A stretch of DNA of 64,000 bases from the NCBI GenBank assembly GCA_023898685.1, contig CP060234.1:2170001-2234000 (forward strand), given 5' to 3'. The notes under the pieces were generated by a model. That model worked only from the letters and a program-made list of their open reading frames with translations, did no database searches and was not told the origin of the DNA. The position numbers and the translations under genes are program-made. Positions 48,452-56,349 of the stretch are shown piece after piece (positions within the stretch are counted from its first letter, which is position 1; every line of letters starts with the position of its first letter). The DNA comes from Phycisphaeraceae bacterium. Lineage in GTDB: Bacteria; Planctomycetota; Phycisphaerae; Phycisphaerales; UBA1924.

Positions 48452-49936
48452 CTATGGGGCAAGACCGAGCGCTTCGCTTAATGGCCCAAGGCGCTTCTCG
48501 TAGTTCGCGTGCCTCCCCCTCGAACTCGTAAACAGCTTCTCCCGCACCTGCTCGTTGCTGTGCGTAATCGCCGCCCGCCGGTTCTCGTGGAAGCGCAAAC
48601 ACGCGTCGTCCCATTCCAGCCCCAGGAAGTCGATCAGCTCTCGCGTCACTCGCTCCTGGTCTGCCACCAGGTCCTCGTACACCAGCGTGTACACCGGGAT
48701 GTCCACCACCCGCTTCCAGTGCTCGATCAGCCGTCCCGTGTGCCTGTGGAACGCCCCCAGGCTCGCGAGGTCGTACGCGTAGCCGTGGTGGCCCGTGAAG
48801 TCGTGGAAGTAGCACGACAGGCAGGTGTCCAGCGGGTCCCGCACCGTGTGGATGATCCTCGCCTTGGGGAACAGCAGCGAGATCAGCCCCACGTTCCGCC
48901 AGTTGTACGGCATTTTGTCCGTCACGCGCAGCGCGTCGCTGTCAGCGATCTTTCGGATCTTCTGCAGGTAGCCCCTGGCCGCCCTGGTCAACGACTTCTC
49001 GTTGATCGCCCCCGCCTCCACGGCCCGCCCGATCCGCTCCCCGTGCGGGGCCAGCAGGTTGTCGTGCGGCTCGCGCATGAACTTCAGCTCGCCCCCCGGG
49101 AAGACCGCCGGGTGGCTCGAGACGATCTGCTCGCACAGCGTGCTCCCAGACCGCATCATCCCCACGATGAACACGGGGCGCTCATCGTCCACCGTCGACC
49201 TGGGCAGCCCCGCCAGCCGCTCCGCCGACCACCCCTCGATCTCCTCGTCGATCCGCGCCGCCAGCCGTTCCGCGTCGTAGGGCCTCCGCCGGATCCCGTT
49301 CGCCTCCTCGAACGCGGCCCACGCCTCGTCGTACCGGCCCGCCTTGTCGAGCATCTGGCCGAGCTGGAAGAGCGATTGCGCCCGCGACGTCGGCGGCAGG
49401 TCGTCCCGGCGGGCGACGTCCTGGAGCAGTTCGATCGACCGATCCACCCCCTCGAACCGCTTGGCGAGCATCGCGTAGATCGTCACCAGCGTGGCGTCCG
49501 GCTTTGACCCGGGCCCCGCCCCCTCGGCCAGCGGCTTGAGCAGCGCGTGGGCCTCGTCGTAGCGCCCCAGCAGGCGCAGCAGGTCGGCGTGCGACCAGTT
49601 CGCGAAGGCGTGATCGGGCCCCGCCCGCACCGCTCGCTCGCTCGCTTTGAGGGCGTCGCCGGTGCGTCCGGCCTGCCGGAGGCAGATCGCGAGCTGGGCC
49701 AGGATCGCCGGGTCGTCGGCCTTGAGCTTGAGCGCCTGCGTGAGGTGGCGGATGCCGCCGGCGTGGTCCCCGCTGAGCGACTCCGACTTGCCCAGCCTGA
49801 ACAGCACCGAGGCGTTCGAGGGCTCCAGCCTCGCCAACTCGTGGTAGAGCCGGGCCGCCGCGTGGAAATCGCCCGCGGCGAATCTCGCCTCGCCCTCGGT
49901 CAGCAATCTCTGCCTTTTTGCCTGTCCGTCGCTCAT
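48452..49936 (-). CDS. TPR-repeat sulfotransferase
   Basis: A 494-residue protein. Residues about 5-230 are tetratricopeptide repeats (for example AARLYHELARLEPSNASVLF and GRYDEAWAAFEEANGI). The C-terminal half is a PAPS-dependent sulfotransferase. The 5'-phosphosulphate loop is VGMMRSGSTLCEQI at about 255-268. The 3'-phosphate region RDPLDTCLSCYFHDF is near 370, with HxxGELKFM between. The architecture matches the planctomycete and proteobacterial TPR-Sulfotransfer_3 family, similar in fold to tyrosylprotein sulfotransferase. The target may be protein or glycan. TATGCT lies 9 nt before the ATG, so the mRNA may be nearly leaderless. Confidence 0.92.
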   Translation of the reverse strand: MSDGQAKRQRLLTEGEARFAAGDFHAAARLYHELARLEPSNASVLFRLGKSESLSGDHAGGIRHLTQALKLKADDPAILAQLAICLRQAGRTGDALKASERAVRAGPDHAFANWSHADLLRLLGRYDEAHALLKPLAEGAGPGSKPDATLVTIYAMLAKRFEGVDRSIELLQDVARRDDLPPTSRAQSLFQLGQMLDKAGRYDEAWAAFEEANGIRRRPYDAERLAARIDEEIEGWSAERLAGLPRSTVDDERPVFIVGMMRSGSTLCEQIVSSHPAVFPGGELKFMREPHDNLLAPHGERIGRAVEAGAINEKSLTRAARGYLQKIRKIADSDALRVTDKMPYNWRNVGLISLLFPKARIIHTVRDPLDTCLSCYFHDFTGHHGYAYDLASLGAFHRHTGRLIEHWKRVVDIPVYTLVYEDLVADQERVTRELIDFLGLEWDDACLRFHENRRAAITHSNEQVREKLFTSSRGRHANYEKRLGPLSEALGLAP

Positions 49937-49945
49937 GTCAGGACG

Positions 49946-49951
49946 AGCATA
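49946..49951 (-). promoter_or_regulatory. -10 hexamer of the sulfotransferase gene
   Basis: TATGCT on the minus strand, 9 nt before the ATG at 49936. Confidence 0.4.
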
Positions 49952-50019
49952 GAGCCCGGCGCCTCTATCGGCTGCGCGGGCGGGTCGGGCCTTCGACACG
50001 CCTCAAGCCGAACAGGCGC

Positions 50020-50050
50020 AAAAAACCGCCCCCATCCACGACGGGGGCGG
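50020..50050 (-). terminator. Rho-independent terminator of the H1-tail gene
   Basis: On the minus strand: CCGCCCCC / GGGGGCGG stem with a 9-nt loop, followed by TTTTTT. Confidence 0.85.
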
Positions 50051-50071
50051 TCCACGGTTGACACGGACCAA

Positions 50072-50920
50072 TTACAGGAAGGGCGAGGGCGCGGGCTCCG
50101 GCGCCGGCGCGGGCATCGAGACCGGTGCCGGCGCCGCGGCCTTCTTGGCCTTCTTCTTCGCCTTCTTCTTGCCGCCCTTCTTGGCGGCCTTCTTGGCGGC
50201 CTTCTTGGCAACCTTCTTCTTGGCGACCTTCTTCTTGGCCTTCTTCTTCCCGGCCTTCTTGGCGGCCTTCTTCTTGGCCTTCTTCTTGGTCACCTTCTTT
50301 GCAGCCTTCTTCTTGGTTGCTTTCTTGGCCTTCTTCTTCGTCGCCTTCTTGGCCGTTTTCTTCCCGGCGGCCTTCTTGGCCTTCTTCTTCACGGCTTTCT
50401 TCTTGGTCTTCTTGGCCATTTCTGGGTTCTCCACGGCCTTTCCTGAGGCCGATCCAGGTTTCGGGCCACGCGGCCCGAGTTGACGTTCATACTGCTCGAT
50501 GAAAGACGACACCGTCACGCGACGGATTGTCTCGCCCAATACGTCCAGCGGCACATCCTCGAGTTTCCTCACGCGGACGCACCCCTTGCCCATGTCCAGC
50601 CGCTTGCCCGTCGCCCGCCATGCCTCGACGAATCGAGCCTGCTCGGCCGGGTTCATGTACACGCAGAACAGGTAGATCCCGATGTGGTTCTTCTGCGACG
50701 CCACGCTCGCGAACGGCAGCGGCTGCTTCGGGTCGCAGTGATACCCCGCGGGGTACACCTCGTGCGGCACGAAGTAGCCGATCATCCCGTACTGCATCCC
50801 CTCGCGGAACCCCGAGTCGAGGTTGGCCCGGATCGTCTCCCGGATCGCCGACACCGCCGCGCGACGTTCCTCCGGCAACTCGGCGAGGTACTGCTCGGGG
50901 TTGGCGGCGCTGCTCCGCAT
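50072..50920 (-). CDS. DUF1801 domain protein with histone H1-like lysine-rich tail
   Basis: A 282-residue two-part protein. Residues 1 to about 150 are a DUF1801 (YdhG-like) domain, with LPEERRAAVSAIRETIR, GYFVPHEVYPAGYHC and HIGIYLF. Residues about 168-260 are a repetitive Lys/Ala tail of the KKAxKK type with scattered Thr and Val, like bacterial histone H1 homologues, ending in a Pro/Ala-rich stretch. An in-frame ATG at 50419 (MAKKTKKKAVKKK), preceded by GGAG at about 9 nt, could make a free 115-residue H1-like protein from the same gene. Nucleic acid binding of the tail is expected; the role of DUF1801 is unknown. TATTCT lies 7 nt before the chosen ATG. Confidence 0.85.
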   Translation of the reverse strand: MRSSAANPEQYLAELPEERRAAVSAIRETIRANLDSGFREGMQYGMIGYFVPHEVYPAGYHCDPKQPLPFASVASQKNHIGIYLFCVYMNPAEQARFVEAWRATGKRLDMGKGCVRVRKLEDVPLDVLGETIRRVTVSSFIEQYERQLGPRGPKPGSASGKAVENPEMAKKTKKKAVKKKAKKAAGKKTAKKATKKKAKKATKKKAAKKVTKKKAKKKAAKKAGKKKAKKKVAKKKVAKKAAKKAAKKGGKKKAKKKAKKAAAPAPVSMPAPAPEPAPSPFL

Positions 50921-50927
50921 GGCGCGA

Positions 50928-50933
50928 AGAATA
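50928..50933 (-). promoter_or_regulatory. -10 hexamer for leaderless DUF1801/H1 transcript
   Basis: TATTCT on the minus strand, 7 nt before the ATG at 50920. Confidence 0.45.
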
Positions 50934-51021
50934 CCGCGAAACGAGACGCGATCGGGCGAGCAAATGACAAAATGTGGAACGCTCGCGCCGGTACGATGCC
51001 CCACGAGCCGCCCGACACGTC

Positions 51022-52362
51022 ATGCCCGAGCCCATCGACACAACCAGGATCACCGCCCGCCAGCGCTGGGCCCGGCACTGGATCCGCGCCCACCTCGTCA
51101 CGGCCGCCGCCGCCGGGTTGCTCATCGCGGGGCCGACCTCTCTCACCGAGATCGCGGTCATCCCGCCGGCGGTCATCTTCCTCCTCTTCTCCCCCTGGAC
51201 GTTCCACCTCTGGCGGGACGCGTGGCGCCGACCGGTCCTTGTGCTCCTCCTCGCCTTCGCGGCCTGGCTCGCCATCGGCCTCGTCTACTCGCCCAACCGC
51301 GATCTCGGCGTCGAGGAGTTCGGGAATCTCCGCTTCTTCCTCGTCGTTCTCCTGCTCATCCCCGCGTTCCACCTGCCGTCGCCGGGCCGCGGTGCGGCGG
51401 ACGACGCGCCCCTGCCGGGACCGGGCCGCTCGCTCACCGTCGCCGCCGTCGCCCTCGGGTTTCTCGCGGGCAACGTTGTCCAGGCCTTGAACGCCTGGGC
51501 CTTGCTCGGAAACGGGCCCGAATCGCTTGATTTCGGCCGTCTTGCGGATCGCATCAGCGGATGGTGGGATTCGGCCGTCGCCGGCACCGTTCTCACCGCG
51601 GCCCTCGGGCTCCACCTCCCCGCGGCGCTCATGGGAAGGGGCCGGGCCCGCCTCGTCGCCCTCGGCGGGTCGTCCGTCACGCTGGTCGCCCTCGTCGCGA
51701 CGGGCTCACGGGGCGGATGGGCGGCCTCGGCGGCGCTGCTCCTGCTCACGTTTGCCGTCGGCGGATTTCGAGCCCTCAGATCGGGACGCGGACGAGCGGC
51801 TTTCTTCGCCTCTCTCGCCACCTTCCTGATTGTCCTCGGGGGCACGGCGTTCGCCCTCCGGGCCCAGATTGGCGAACGCATCGGCCGTGCTCATGAGCAG
51901 CTGACGGCCGCGGCGGAGGGTCACTACGACAGCGTCGACGGCGCCCGTCTCGCGATGAAGAAGGCCGCTCTCGAGGCCTTTCTCCGGCATCCCATCATGG
52001 GCGTGGGCACCGGCGGGTTCAGCGCCTGGGCCCGTGAGCACACCGGGTTCACCGATGAAATCCACGATCATGCCCACGACACGCTCCTCCACGCCGCCGC
52101 CTCAAACGGCCTCGTCGGCGTCGTTCTCCTCATCGCCATTGCCGCGGCCGCGCTTCTTCAGGCCTGGGCCTGGGCCCGCCCCCGGGGCCTGGGCACCTAC
52201 GCCGCCGGCCCGCTCTTCGCGCTTCTCGGCCTGATCTTCACGACACCGTTCGACACGCTCTACGTCAGCGGCAACGCGGCCGCCGTCACCGGCATGATCG
52301 TCGCGCTCTGCGCCCATCCGCCGCCCCGGCAAGGCGAACCTGACGACGCGCGGGAGGGCTGA
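51022..52362 (+). CDS. O-antigen ligase-like (Wzy/WaaL superfamily) membrane protein
   Basis: A 446-residue protein with ten to twelve membrane segments. A long extracytoplasmic loop (about residues 295-360) ends in the family block FLRHPIMGVGTGGFSAW, followed by HDHAHDTLLHAAASNGL, the HNxxL-like part of the Wzy_C domain, with essential-type His and Arg. RGGW in ATGSRGGWAASAAL is also typical. It likely ligates or polymerises lipid-linked glycan at the outer face of the cytoplasmic membrane, which fits the glycosyltransferases elsewhere in the window. The start at 51022 is preceded by GGTACGAT about 25 nt upstream. Confidence 0.88.
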   Translation: MPEPIDTTRITARQRWARHWIRAHLVTAAAAGLLIAGPTSLTEIAVIPPAVIFLLFSPWTFHLWRDAWRRPVLVLLLAFAAWLAIGLVYSPNRDLGVEEFGNLRFFLVVLLLIPAFHLPSPGRGAADDAPLPGPGRSLTVAAVALGFLAGNVVQALNAWALLGNGPESLDFGRLADRISGWWDSAVAGTVLTAALGLHLPAALMGRGRARLVALGGSSVTLVALVATGSRGGWAASAALLLLTFAVGGFRALRSGRGRAAFFASLATFLIVLGGTAFALRAQIGERIGRAHEQLTAAAEGHYDSVDGARLAMKKAALEAFLRHPIMGVGTGGFSAWAREHTGFTDEIHDHAHDTLLHAAASNGLVGVVLLIAIAAAALLQAWAWARPRGLGTYAAGPLFALLGLIFTTPFDTLYVSGNAAAVTGMIVALCAHPPPRQGEPDDAREG

Positions 52363-53004
52363 TCAGCCCCCATCGGCGTGCAGCGCCCGGATCACTTCGT
52401 CATCCTCGAGCTGGTGGAAATCGTCGTAGAACCCGCCCACACCCAGGAACGCCCGCGCACTCCCCACAAACTCGACGCGGTCCGCCTCTTCCTCGAGGAG
52501 CCGCAGCGTCTCAACGGGCCCGACCGGGATGGCCAGCACGATCCGCTCGGGTTCGCGCGCCCGCAACGCCCGCATCGCGGCCCGGATCGTCCAGCCGGTC
52601 GCGACCCCGTCGTCGACCACCACGGCGGTTCGCCCCACGATCGGCTCCGGCGCCCGCCCGTCCCGGTACACCCGCGCCATCCGGTTCGCCTCGGCGAAGC
52701 GGGTCTCCGCCTCGCGATCCACCCGGTCCCGCGCGATCCCCAGCAGCCCGATCAGATCCTCATCGATCAGCGCGTCCGCCCGATCGCCTTCGCACACCGC
52801 GCCCATTGCCAGCTCGGGCCGCCCCGGCGTCCGCAGCTTGCGAGCCACCAGCACGTCCAGCGGCGCCCCGATCGCTCTCGCCACCTCCGCCGCGACGACC
52901 ACGCCGCCCCGGGGCAGCCCGCACACCACGCACGCCCTGTCCGCCAGATCACCGACCAGCGCCGCCAGCCGTCTGCCCGCGTCGATGCGATCCTCAAACC
53001 TCAT
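52363..53004 (-). CDS. Phosphoribosyltransferase domain protein
   Basis: A 213-residue PRTase fold. CGLPRGGVVVAAEVARAIG forms the N-terminal phosphate loop, DVLVARKL follows, and the PRPP motif is VVVDDGVATGWTIRAA (about residues 125-140). This subfamily is usually found fused to or beside an alpha/beta hydrolase, as here: it overlaps the upstream hydrolase by 4 nt (ATGA). The substrate is not established for the family. The ATG at 53004 (MRFEDRIDAGRRLA) is the natural start; the open frame upstream is antisense noise. Confidence 0.9.
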   Translation of the reverse strand: MRFEDRIDAGRRLAALVGDLADRACVVCGLPRGGVVVAAEVARAIGAPLDVLVARKLRTPGRPELAMGAVCEGDRADALIDEDLIGLLGIARDRVDREAETRFAEANRMARVYRDGRAPEPIVGRTAVVVDDGVATGWTIRAAMRALRAREPERIVLAIPVGPVETLRLLEEEADRVEFVGSARAFLGVGGFYDDFHQLEDDEVIRALHADGG

Positions 53005-53693
53005 CGGGCCTCCCCACACGCCCCGCCGCCCCCGTGATTCGCAAGGTGATCGACCAGCCACCCGCTCGCCAGCTCCGCCACCGCTTCGAGCGTCCCCGCC
53101 TCCTCGAACAGGTGCGTCGCCCCGTCCACGATCTCCAGCCGCTTCTCGCACCGCAGATGCTCGAGCGCCCACTCGTTCATCCCGATCACCCGCGTGTCGC
53201 GCCCGCCCACGATCAGCAGCGTCGGCGCCCGCACCCGCGCCAGCGCGTCACCCGCCAGGTCGGGCCGACCACCCCTCGAAACCACCGCCGTGATCGAGTG
53301 GTCCTCCTCCGCCGCGACCAGCGCCGCCCCGGCCCCCGTGCTCGCGCCGAAGTACGCCACGCGAAGCTCGCGCGTCCGGGGCGACTGCCCCGCCCACGCC
53401 CGCGCCATCCCCAGCCTCTCCGCCAGCAGCGGGATGTCGAACACGAGCTTGCGATCGACCGCCTCCGCCTCCGTCAGCAGATCGAACAGCAGCGTCGCCA
53501 GCCCCGCCCGGCGCAGCACCTCCGCCACCATCCGGTTACGGGGGCTCAGCCGGCTCGAACCCGACCCGTGCGCGAAGATCACCAGCCCAAAGGGCCCGAC
53601 CGCTTCCAGGGGCCCCTTGGGCCACAGCAACACCCCGGGCAACGCCGCGCCGCCCGCCGGGATCACCACCTCGATGTCGCCCTGCTCGGCCAT
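53001..53693 (-). CDS. Alpha/beta hydrolase (dienelactone hydrolase-like)
   Basis: A 230-residue protein. The oxyanion-region motif is VIFAHGSGSSRLSPRNR at about residues 38-54. The nucleophile elbow is AYFGASTGAGAAL, with Ser as nucleophile. The Asp candidate is in LLIVGGRDTRVI and the His candidate in DGATHLFEE. It is coupled by a 4-nt overlap to the phosphoribosyltransferase gene, reproducing the known hydrolase-PRTase pairing. The ATG at 53693 is chosen; an ATG at 53711 lies on top of a TAGAAT -10-like hexamer. Confidence 0.9.
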   Translation of the reverse strand: MAEQGDIEVVIPAGGAALPGVLLWPKGPLEAVGPFGLVIFAHGSGSSRLSPRNRMVAEVLRRAGLATLLFDLLTEAEAVDRKLVFDIPLLAERLGMARAWAGQSPRTRELRVAYFGASTGAGAALVAAEEDHSITAVVSRGGRPDLAGDALARVRAPTLLIVGGRDTRVIGMNEWALEHLRCEKRLEIVDGATHLFEEAGTLEAVAELASGWLVDHLANHGGGGACGEAR

Positions 53694-53756
53694 GACCGGC
53701 CTCACCCACATTCTACCGAATCCGCCTGCATTCTCCGAGCCCCGTCTCTCGCCGAA

Positions 53757-53762
53757 TACAGT
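53757..53762 (+). promoter_or_regulatory. -10 hexamer for leaderless uvrC transcript
   Basis: TACAGT, 5 nt before the GTG at 53768. Confidence 0.45.
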
Positions 53763-53767
53763 CCAAC

Positions 53768-55234
53768 GTGGCCGACGATCCCGACACCCATCTCCCCGGC
53801 TCGCTCGACGACGAGGGCTACCTCCCCGCCGACACGCCCCCGCCCTGGGGCACCGAATCGCGCGAAGACCGCCTCGCCCGCCTGGGGCGCGCCGCCCGCG
53901 ACCTTCCGCCCATCCCGGGCGTCTACCTCATGAAGGACCACAAGGGCGTCGTCCTCTACGTCGGCAAGGCCGCCAAGCTCCCCGACCGTGTCTCGAGCTA
54001 CTTCGTCCCCTCCGCCGACCTGGGCCCCAAGAAGAGCCGCATGCTCGACGAGGTCCACACCTTCGACTGCCTCCCCTGCTCGGGCGAGTGGGAGGCCCTG
54101 CTCACCGAGAACCGCCTGATCAAGGACATCAAGCCCAAGTACAACGAGCGCCTCATCGACGACAAGACCTTCCCCTACCTCGTCGTCACCCAGCGCGAGG
54201 ACTACCCCCGCGTCTTCGTCACGCGCAACCCCACCGGCGTCGACCCCAAGTCGGGCGAGCCCGACCCGCTCTTCAAGGGCGCCAAGATCATGGGCCCCTT
54301 CACCAACGCCGGCGCCCTCCGCGAGGCCGTGCAGGTGCTCCAGCGCGTGTTCAGGTTCCGCACCTGCAAGCTCGACATCGTCGCGGGCGACCCCAAGAAC
54401 AAGCGCTTCCGCCCCTGCCTCCTCGCCGCCATCGGCCAGTGCACCGCCCCCTGCAACGAGTCGATCTCCGCCGACGCCTACGGGCGCGACATCGACCGCT
54501 TCGTCCGCTTCCTGGGCTCCAAGCGCGCCGCCATGCTCCGCGAGATGAACCAGGAGATGGCCGCCGCCGCCGCCAACCTCGAGTTCGAGAAGGCCGCGAG
54601 CCTCCGCGACCAGATCAAGGCCATCGAGCGCCTCGACGACCGCGCCAGCCGCAGCGACGGCTGGCAACCAGAAACCGAGATCGGCTACCTCAACCCCGAG
54701 GCGGGCACCAGGAGCCTCGCCAAGACCCTGGGCCTCGACCAGCCCATCCGCTGCATCGAGGGCATCGACATCGCCCACCTCCAGGGCGGCGAGACCGTCG
54801 GCTCCAAGATCTGCTTCATCGACGGCCGACCGTTCAAGGACGAGTACCGCCGCTACCGAATCAAGTCCTTCGACAACCTCCCGGGCGAGCGCCGCAACGA
54901 CGACTATATGTCCATCCGCGAGGTCGTCAGCCGCCGCTACCGCGAGGCGGGCGCGGGAGACGCCCTCTACCCCGATGTCATCCTCATCGACGGGGGCCTG
55001 GGCCAGCTCCACGCCGCCCTCGAGGCCTTCGACCAGCTCGACGTCAGACCCCCGATGGTCATCAGCCTCGCCAAGAAGGAGGAGCTGATCTACATCCAGC
55101 GCGAGTCCGAGCCCGTGCGGCTGAGCCGGAACAACGCGGGGCTGCGGCTGTGCCAGCAGGTGCGGGACGAGGCGCACCGGTTTGCGCAGCAGTATCACCA
55201 TGTGCTGAGACGGAAAAGGACCGTAGGGGAGTAG
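53768..55234 (+). CDS. uvrC: UvrC-like excinuclease subunit lacking the C-terminal HhH
   Basis: Incision nuclease of nucleotide excision repair. The GIY-YIG domain (about residues 45-130) has PGVYLMKDHKGVVLYVGKA and the catalytic Glu in SGEWEALLTENRLIK. A Cys-rich patch CTAPCNES follows, then a UVR motif (about 257-292, AANLEFEKAASLRDQI). The RNase-H-like domain (about 325-480) has GIDIAHLQGG, with its Asp, and VILIDGGLGQLHAA. The protein ends at HHVLRRKRTVGE, just where the linker to the tandem HhH normally starts. At 488 residues it is about 110 shorter than E. coli UvrC. About 30 extra residues precede the GIY-YIG domain. The GTG at 53768 is the start. Confidence 0.92.
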   Translation: MADDPDTHLPGSLDDEGYLPADTPPPWGTESREDRLARLGRAARDLPPIPGVYLMKDHKGVVLYVGKAAKLPDRVSSYFVPSADLGPKKSRMLDEVHTFDCLPCSGEWEALLTENRLIKDIKPKYNERLIDDKTFPYLVVTQREDYPRVFVTRNPTGVDPKSGEPDPLFKGAKIMGPFTNAGALREAVQVLQRVFRFRTCKLDIVAGDPKNKRFRPCLLAAIGQCTAPCNESISADAYGRDIDRFVRFLGSKRAAMLREMNQEMAAAAANLEFEKAASLRDQIKAIERLDDRASRSDGWQPETEIGYLNPEAGTRSLAKTLGLDQPIRCIEGIDIAHLQGGETVGSKICFIDGRPFKDEYRRYRIKSFDNLPGERRNDDYMSIREVVSRRYREAGAGDALYPDVILIDGGLGQLHAALEAFDQLDVRPPMVISLAKKEELIYIQRESEPVRLSRNNAGLRLCQQVRDEAHRFAQQYHHVLRRKRTVGE

Positions 55235-55459
55235 GTGTTGGACCGTTGGGGACCGCGCTGCAGCATACTGGGGTGAAGGACGAGCACCTTCACTAATGAA
55301 TTGGGGTCTATAGGGCAAGTTCTGGCGAGTCGTGCCCAGTGGTTATGGCCGAACTCCAGAGTCAGGTCCACGGACAGGTGCGGGTTGCAGGAGCCAATGG
55401 GCGGGGATCGTACGACGGTTGCAGTTGCACGAAAGCAGAAGTGGTGAGACAATTGCCAA
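55235..55459. other. Spacer at the edge of an AT-richer patch
   Basis: 225 bp without a recognisable gene. Base composition drops from the high-GC norm toward the AT-richer gene that follows. Confidence 0.5.
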
Positions 55460-55948
55460 ATGGACAGTCTGGCAAACATCGGGATAATCGTAGGAATTCT
55501 GACTGGAACATCGGGGCTTGTACTCGGAATACTGAATGCTGTCCATCAGAAGAACATCACTCGTGCACGAATCAAGCTGGAGGCCCACGTTGGAGTGGTC
55601 ACACGCGGCGCGGTGTTCTTCAATAATGACCGACGACAAGACAACTCCCTGATTCTATCAATCATGAATATTGGCATGGTTCCGACTACCATAGCGTTCG
55701 TAGGGTTCGAAAAGATGCCAAGGAAGACAGGGACTATTGCCCTATTATCACCAGTGTGCGTAGAAGGAAAAACAATACCGGCAGACATTCTTCCTGGAGC
55801 ATGTCTGCATATCAGAATCAACGAAGCAGAAGTAACGCACTTTGCTGCTAAGGGGAATCTCGGAAGAGCGTTTGTACGGACCGCAATTGATCAAGAATTC
55901 CGATGTTCTGCAAATGCGATTAACAAAGCGATCGGATTGCTGTCTTAA
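55460..55948 (+). CDS. Orphan single-pass membrane protein, atypical composition
   Basis: A 162-residue protein with an N-terminal hydrophobic segment at residues 5-27 (ANIGIIVGILTGTSGLVLGI), followed by a basic patch and a beta-rich soluble domain (about 38-155), with LILSIMNIGMVPTTIAFVGF resembling the strand pattern of small immunoglobulin-like folds. Its codons are markedly AT-richer than those of all neighbours (many AAT, ATT, GGA, AGA), indicating recent acquisition. No partner genes, integrase or direct repeats are seen. Function unknown. Anchored short domains of this kind occur in accessory islands, but I cannot place it in a family. Confidence 0.72.
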   Translation: MDSLANIGIIVGILTGTSGLVLGILNAVHQKNITRARIKLEAHVGVVTRGAVFFNNDRRQDNSLILSIMNIGMVPTTIAFVGFEKMPRKTGTIALLSPVCVEGKTIPADILPGACLHIRINEAEVTHFAAKGNLGRAFVRTAIDQEFRCSANAINKAIGLLS

Positions 55949-56003
55949 ATGGCCGGACGGGTGCAACGCCCCGTCCCGAACTGAAAGGTACGCTCTCCCC
56001 GTC

Positions 56004-56036
56004 CCCTCAATCCCCCTCAATCCCCCTCAACCCCTC
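56004..56036. repeat. Short tandem repeat
   Basis: The 10-nt unit CTCAATCCCC is repeated about three times, the last copy degenerate, in the spacer between the AT-rich gene and the CorA remnant. Confidence 0.5.
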
Positions 56037-56220
56037 ACAACCACCTCAGCCACCTGAACAGCCCCACCAGCCCCGCCGCCACCACGCACAGCCCGACGCA
56101 CACGATCCAGAACGCCCAAGGGTCGTTCGCCCCCGGCATCCCGCCCACGTTGATCCCCAGCAGGCCCGTCAGCAGCCCCAGCGGCAGAAGCACCGCCGCG
56201 AACAGCGTCAGCAGATGCAT
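56035..56220 (-). pseudogene. CorA/ZntB C-terminal fragment
   Basis: A 61-residue ORF matching only the two C-terminal membrane helices of CorA-family metal transporters: LLTLFAAVLLPLGLLTGLLG, then INVGGMPGANDPWAFWIVC. The family GxN loop is present as GIN. The cytoplasmic funnel domain (about 250 residues) is absent, and an in-frame stop lies two codons before the ATG. Nothing upstream resembles the missing part. It is most simply a remnant of a deleted transporter beside the AT-rich insertion. A surviving two-helix miniprotein is possible, since reading frame and end are intact. Confidence 0.65.
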
Positions 56221-56349
56221 CGCCTACGCGCTTGGTGCTACGCCTTGACCGCCCCCTGCAAGGCGTGCCCCCGAGCGCTGACTCTCAGCCCCAACCCCAG
56301 ACCGTAGATGTTTGAATCCCATCCGCGGCATCCAATGCAAACACAACCT

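Noticed and set aside
56035..56220. A full CorA/ZntB transporter
   Set aside because: Only the two C-terminal helices are present, and an in-frame stop lies two codons before the first ATG.
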